DNA of 64,000 nt. Source: Corydoras sp. C115 (Eukaryota > Chordata > Actinopteri > Siluriformes > Callichthyidae). Under the pieces are notes generated by a model. It was not told the origin of the DNA. It made no database searches and saw only the letters and a list, made by a program, of their open reading frames with translations. Numbering within the stretch: position 1 is the stretch's first letter; each line of letters starts with the position of its first letter. A program made the position numbers and the translations under genes. The stretch lies in assembly GCA_019802505.1 (NCBI GenBank), contig JAFMOC010000518.1:302501-366500 (forward strand), in the 5' to 3' direction. Positions 58,646 to 64,000 of this stretch are shown here, one piece after another.

Positions 58646-59569
58646 CAGCCGGGTTCAGGTTAATTAACCTGAAGTGTGATTCGTTAGAGATTGGATGAAG
58701 AAAATGCGTTTAAAGCAACAGAGGAAAATGAAAGGACGCCTGAGCATCTGGAACTGCTCCAGTCAGCCATCAGAAACTAATCCACCAATCCGGCGTCTCT
58801 CTGCCGGTTATTCCGGTCTCCTGCCTCGTAATCAGGACCAGTCATGTTCCTTTATTTTCTGGGCTTCACCCTCGACGGCCGGCTCAGCGCTGAGCCTTTA
58901 ATGACCGTGTTTGCCTTCGGAGCAAAAATAACAGCTTTAGAGAGAAACCGGGTGCAAATGGAGGACCACGCGGTGCTGAGTGATGAGAGGACTAAACGTA
59001 CCTGTTAAAACGTCCAGTTCTGCAAAAAGCTTTCTGCTCCGCCGGCCGAGCCTCCCTGCAGCGGAACCGTGAGCGAGCTCGTTCTTCTGAAGCCAACAGA
59101 AAGACTTAAACATTAGACTTTAACTTCATTAATGCTGCAGAACTTCATGTTCACACCGCTGATCTACAGAATATAATAAAGACCCGCACCCTGCGAGTGG
59201 ACTTTGAGCTTCAGATACGTGATCACGGTCAAAACGTGCATTTAAAATAAAGAATGAATGTTTGTCTTCTTTAAATGATCGGATGTTCACGTCTTAACGT
59301 TAAGATAGAGGAATGAATCCGCTGGATTCACAAGAAAGATGGAGGAACGGTGTTCCAAACACTTTGTGACCCGGCGCTTAGTGGTCACAGATTCAGACTG
59401 CAGGGACACTGACGTGGTGGTCAGTGGATCAGACACCGCAGTGCTGCTGGAGGTTTAAACATCACACTGAGGGACCAAGAATCACCCCCTCCCTCCACCT
59501 TCGTCCTGATTCAGCATCCTGTCTTCACTGATGGAGGATTAGAGGATTAAGACCCTTACCGGTGTCCCC

Positions 59570-60208
59570 GCTTCCACAATCAGAACGCTTCAACTGATTC
59601 AGAACTCTGCAGCCCGACTCGTCTTTAACCCCCAAGAACTCATGTCCCTCCATCACTCATGTCCCTTCATCCCTCATGTCCCTCCATCACTCATGTCCCT
59701 CCATCACTCATGTCCCTCCATCACTCATGTCCCTCCATTGGCTCCCTGTAGCTGCTGCATTCAGTACCAGTCACTGACTCTGGCCTACAGAACCATCTCT
59801 AGATCTGGCCCCTCCGACCTTCACTCTATCTTTTCAAAATACACTCCGACTCGTTCACTTCGCTCCGGTGATGATCGCCCCCTGGTGGTTCCACCTCACC
59901 GAGGAGCTGATTCTCACTCCGTGGCGTTTACCACTGCAACATGGTGGAACCATCTTCCAAACTCTGTCCATAAGGCGGAGTCACTGAACGGCTTTAAGAA
60001 ACTACTGAAGACGGATCTCTTTAACAAAATACCTGTTGTAAAAAATAAATAAATAAATAAAATACAAAAGGGAGGGGGGGTGCAGCATCAAATAACAATC
60101 AGGTCTGATGAATTTACAGTGAGGTTGGTTTTCTGCAGAACGTCTGACTGTAATGTTCTCATTTGTAAGTCGCTTTGGATAAAAGCATCTGCTGAATGAC
60201 TAAATGTA
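59570..60208 (+). mobile_element. L2-type LINE, 3' end (reverse transcriptase C-terminus and tail)
   Basis: The + strand encodes pieces typical of the L2 reverse-transcriptase C-terminus: QNSAARLVFNP, then LAYRTISRSGPSDL, YTPTRSLRSGD, WWNHLPNSVHKAESLNGFKK and LLKTDLF. Four tandem copies of a 15-base TCATGTCCCTCCATC-type unit interrupt it at 59639-59736. It ends in GTAAGTCGCTTTGGATAAAA and CTAAATGTAA, the same tail as the tRNA-SINEs here. 5'-truncated and not functional. Confidence 0.85.
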
Positions 60209-61590
60209 AGACGTACTGTCTCTGATCCCATAGAGGACAATATATGATGATCAGTATGTAAACTCTGAGGAGCTATCTGAATCCCAAAGCCTGATTCAGC
60301 AAAGTGCCTCAATCAGGATGGATGCAGGTTTCTTTCGTGGTTGCTCATGGTGTTGATGATGATGATGATGATGACGTGAGCGTGGACGCACCGTCAGAAG
60401 GTTCTCCAGACAGAATTAACAGAGAAAGTAATGATAATCACTCATCCTGCTGCAAACGATCCGACGCTTTTGTCCTGAGGAGCACTTGGCGGTGGAAACG
60501 GGAGATGATAATGAGCTGGAGAGCTCTTCGGCTCACGTCCCAACTTTCAACAGCCCTCAGAGATGATGAATCAGACGTTGAGGGCCCTTCATCATCCTCG
60601 CAGCCCCCGAGGGGCGGCACCGCCGGAGAACTGACCGCGCCGCAGGGTTCGGAGCTGCGGCCCCGAAGAACAAGAACAAGAGCAGAGCGACGCTACCGAA
60701 TCATCAGCGTTTAGATATCAAGAGCCGAGGAGGGAGAGGAGCCCTCGAGACGAAGACCACGGGTCAGGAGAGCGCTGCAGGTTAGACATGATCACAGAGG
60801 AGGAACCGTGGTTCTTCTGGATTAGATCTTTTATATCACATGGTGCTCTGTTAAACAGTTAAGGGGGGGTCTGAAGGTCCTGCAGCTCTGATGATGTTCC
60901 CTCTGTCGGTGGATGTTCACCGAAGATCTGGAGTCCAAGCTCGATGCATTTCATCTGATCTGATGGTTGCACCTCCATCACGGAGGTGGCTGTAGGTTCC
61001 TCTGGGGCCTGTCCCGGTGTTGTCGGTGTGTTTATGGAGGAATGATGATGACATCAATAAAAAGATGAATGAGGAACGTATCGAGGCTTTTCATGATGCT
61101 CTGGATTCAGAGGTGTTGCTCGGCAACAGCGCTATAAAAAGATGCACCTTCCATTTCTGTTTCTGTAAATAAAATAAATAAAGCTGAACATGTGACCGTC
61201 CGGAGATCAGCGGGGTCAAAGCACCGCGACATTCAGCCTAAAAACACAGGACTTATTAAAATAATAACCTTTAATTTATTAAAGATACGACCTTACAGTG
61301 AGGAGGAGAACCTGTTAATGCTCATACCTCACAGTGAGGAGGAGAACCTGTTAATGCTCATACCTCACAGCTGACCGGCCGGGGTTCGATTCCGGGCAGT
61401 ACGGTCTGTTCTGTTCAGACTGAGCATGTTCTCCTGACGTCTGAAGGTGTTCACTTTTTCAGATCATTAAAGGTTTAATTAGGAAACGTGACGATGGCTC
61501 GTCAGCTGACTTTATACACGGCCTGAAAACTGAACTCCACAAAGGATCATGAATACTGGATCCTATCCCGGTTCTGAACGTCTTTATATT
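60209..61590. other. Gene-free stretch
   Basis: Contains (GAT)n at about 60355-60374, a duplicated 37-base segment around 61296-61369 (CCTGTTAATGCTCATACCTC), and a SINE-like B-box GGTTCGATTCC at 61383-61393. The frame at 60304-60714 has no domain. Confidence 0.45.
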
Positions 61591-61599
61591 TTTAAGAGC

Positions 61600-62119
61600 T
61601 TCTGCTCTCGCCGCTCTGCTCTCGCCGCTCTGCTCTCGCCGCTCTGCTCTTGCTCTTGCCGCTCGGCTCTCGCAGCTCCGCTCTCGCTCTGCTCTTTCTG
61701 CTCTCACCACTCTGCTCTCTCTGCTCTCGCTCTGCTCTCTCTGCTCTCGCTCTGCTCTCGCCGCTCTGCTCTCGCCGCTCTGCTCTCGCCGCTCTGCTCT
61801 CTCTGCTCTCACTGCTCTGCTCTATCTGCACTCGCCACTCTGCTCTGCTCTCGCCACTCTGCTCTCGCCGCTCTGCTCTCGCTGCTCTGCTCTCGCTGCT
61901 GGGGGGTGAATGCGAGCTGTGGTCTTTAATAATTCATCAGTGGAGGTGAACGGCGCGATGCTGTCGCTCTGCTCTCGCCGCTCTGCTCTCTCTGCTCTCG
62001 CTCTGCTCTCGCCGCTCTGCTCTCTCTGCTCTCGCCGCTCTGCTCTCGCTGCTGGAAGGTGAATGCGAGCTGTGGTCTTTAATAATTCATCAGTGGAGGT
62101 GAACGGCGTGACGCTGTCG
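61600..62119. repeat. 14 bp minisatellite (TCTCGCCGCTCTGC) with a duplicated unique insert
   Basis: Copies of TCTCGCCGCTCTGC/TCTCTCTGC run from 61600 to 61903 and from 61967 to 62054. A unique 60-base segment beginning GGTGAATGCGAGCTGTGG is present at 61905 and again at 62058, 153 bases apart, showing that array and flank were duplicated together. Confidence 0.88.
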
Positions 62120-62398
62120 CTGCTGATGGGAGATCCTGCTGATTCAGCAGCCGTTCATCCTTCATGATCCTCTGTGTTCTCCACACCTTTAAAAGCTCAG
62201 CTTCATGACGACCATCCACCGGGAGGCTGAGGGGGGGGGGGGGATGCTTTTTAATTGTGAATGAGTCTGATTAAAGAAAAGCGTTTGATCTCGAGTCTCA
62301 GTTTAATAATCAGTGTCCCCGCAGGGTGGAGTGGGTCTTTAGAACGTTCCAGAGGACGGCATCATCCACCAATTCAGGTCATTAAAATTAAATGACAG

Positions 62399-62632
62399 GG
62401 CTTATTGGTTGGCATGTTCTCCTCTCAGCGCCGAGGATCGATAGAAAGCTCTAAATTGCCCCATAGAGTGTGTGTGTCTGTGTGTGTGAGTGTGTGTCCA
62501 GTGATAGATTGGCGTCCTGTCCTGAGTGCATCTGCCCAGCGCCCGAAACGTTCTCCATTGGTTAGAAATGAGGGATCCCCCCCCACACAACTCTAGTAGA
62601 TGATTAAATGGAAGGTAATGAATGAATGAAAT
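62399..62632 (+). mobile_element. DANA/Mermaid-like SINE, internally deleted
   Basis: GGCATGTTCTCCTCTCAGCG is followed directly by TCTAAATTGCCCCATAGAGT, so the central third is missing. It ends with GTCCTGTCCTGAGTGCATCT and an AATGAATGAATG tail. Confidence 0.8.
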
Positions 62633-62954
62633 GACAGATCTGACTCAGCATCCCAATTCATCCCGCAGTGGTTGTGGTGGTTCCCCGTGACTGACATGGA
62701 GGTGCCGCTACTGGAGTTTAAACCCTGTGTCCACTCTCTGTTTGTGGACAGGTTCTTGTGGACGACATGACGACGGTCAGAACCCAGCCGGCTGTCGGAA
62801 CTCGGGTCTGACGGACCGTTCTGCGGGGTGATGCTGAGTCAGCGCCGCGTGTCGGCCGGCCGCGGGCCGAGTTATGAAAGAACATGTCAAAGAATTACCC
62901 ATAAGGCACGGCTCACTCAGCGGAGTCATCCATCTGTGAGACGCCCGCCGTCCC

Positions 62955-63110
62955 GATGAGTGATGCCTCATTCCTGCTGGACGCCGCCTCAGACACAAAC
63001 AGAACCCAGAGAACACGGGCCGCCGCCTCGGAAACAAACAGAACCCAGAGAACACGGGCCGCCGCCTCGGAAACAAACAGAACCCAGAGGACCCAGAGAA
63101 CACGGGCCAC
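62955..63110. repeat. Short tandem repeat (about 42 bp unit)
   Basis: Three to four copies of a unit containing CGCCTCGGAAACAAACAGAA and CCCAGAGAACACGGGCCGC. Confidence 0.8.
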
Positions 63111-63134
63111 CGCCTTAATGAAGACGAGGGTGTA

Positions 63135-63492
63135 GGTTCTGATGGTGTCGGTTCTGATGGTGTCGGTCCTGATGTCAGTTCTGATGGTGTCGGTTCTGAT
63201 GGTGCCGGTTCTGATGGTGTCGGTTCTGATGGTGTCGGTTCTGATTTTGATTCTGATGGTGTCGGTTCTGATGGTGTCAGTTCTGATGGTGTCGGTTCTG
63301 ATGTCGGTTCTGATGGTGTCGGTTCTGATGGTGTCAGTTCTGATGGTGTCGGTTCTGATGGTGTCGGTTCTGATTTTGATTCTGATGGTGTCGGTTCTGA
63401 TGGTGTCAGTTCTGATGGTGTCAGTTCTGATGGTGTCGGTTCTGATGTCGGTTCTGATGGTGTCGGTTCTGATGGTGTCGGTTCTGATGGTG
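63135..63492. repeat. 15 bp minisatellite (GGTTCTGATGGTGTC)
   Basis: About 24 copies, including shortened GGTTCTGATGTC and GGTTCTGATTTTGATTCTGA units. Open in several frames because of its period. Confidence 0.93.
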
Positions 63493-63499
63493 TTGAACA

Positions 63500-63794
63500 T
63501 CAGCTCAGTGAAGATTCTCACATAAAACTGACGGAATTAAAATGATCCATCATTAGAATCTAATCCCAATCCAGAACATTCAGACTGCTGCATTTACATC
63601 ATCAGCTTTATAAACGTGGAGAACCTTTTAAAGCTTTATTTGATGACAAATTAAACATTGGTGTTGCACAAAGCTGGTTTACAAAATAAAAACAAAAAAA
63701 ACAATTACAAATTTACAAAAAATGTACATAATATACAAATACAATGAAATAGTGTAATATATACATATAGATTTAAATATTTAAATAAAGGTAG

Positions 63795-63837
<43 letters not shown>

Positions 63838-64000
63838 GGTCTCTCTCTCTCTCTCTCTTTCTGTTTGCCCCCCCCCCCTCACTGAATTAGCAGACGGTGC
63901 AGGTATCTGCTCTCCACCAGCTGTTCCTGCGCTAAGTATTACAATCCAACAAATTTCCCTCCTTCTGATAAGAGCACAACACTCACACACACACACACAC
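63500..64000. other. Gene-free right edge with simple repeats
   Basis: AT-rich unique DNA, then (GT)n at 63798-63836, (CT)n at 63840-63860 and a C-run at 63868-63877. The window ends inside a (CA)n run. Nothing coding recognised. Confidence 0.5.

Noticed and set aside
60304..60714. 136-codon + frame with an Asp run and Arg-rich end
   Set aside because: Asp run is a (GAT)n microsatellite; no homology recognised and no supporting exons.
63142..63525. Val/Leu/Met-rich and Thr/Asp/Ile-rich frames
   Set aside because: Products of the 15 bp GGTTCTGATGGTGTC minisatellite.

Overview
The window is nuclear DNA of a ray-finned fish. It holds three multi-exon, GT-AG spliced vertebrate genes, DANA/Mermaid-like and tRNA-derived SINEs, an L2-type LINE tail, hAT and PIF/Harbinger DNA elements, and very dense (CA)n microsatellites and minisatellites. 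I think an otophysan (for example catfish-like) is plausible from the repeat types, but the sequence does not prove it. All exon boundaries below were placed by hand from homology, GT-AG sites and codon phase. For each gene the phases close and the exon total is divisible by three.

Layout. (1) 1-4170: no recognisable coding sequence; it ends in a + strand AATAAA and is probably the 3' UTR of a gene convergent with mia2. By synteny with human 14q21 that gene may be fbxo33. (2) 5323-21990, minus strand: mia2 (MIA2/cTAGE5/TALI), 29 coding exons, about 2023 residues. It has an N-terminal MIA SH3-like domain, a 3.2 kb luminal exon with a 20-copy 14-residue acidic repeat, a membrane segment, a cytosolic coiled coil and a proline-rich tail. 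An alternative first exon at 14149-14250 behind NRF1-type motifs predicts a short cTAGE5-like isoform of about 750 residues. (3) 23462-26980, plus: gemin2, 10 exons, 264 residues. (4) 28546-33986, plus: pnn (pinin), 9 exons, 653 residues. (5) About 34.2-64 kb: no gene recognised. It contains minisatellites (one 2.2 kb with a 518 bp higher-order period), SINEs, a PIF/Harbinger element with a MADF-like reading frame, a hAT BED-finger relic, an L2 tail, degenerate telomere-type repeats and some AT-rich unique stretches that could be regulatory.

The three genes do not form one pathway. Mia2 acts at ER exit sites in export of bulky cargo, Gemin2 in SMN-dependent snRNP assembly, and Pinin in splicing and the exon-junction periphery. 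Their grouping is ancestral synteny. Compared with the human order GEMIN2-(TRAPPC6B)-PNN-MIA2-FBXO33, a single inversion of the GEMIN2..PNN block plus absence of TRAPPC6B would give the arrangement seen here. The main local peculiarity is tandem repeat growth inside genes: in a coding exon, beside the mia2 start codon, filling introns, and as (GT)n tracts at several 3' splice sites.
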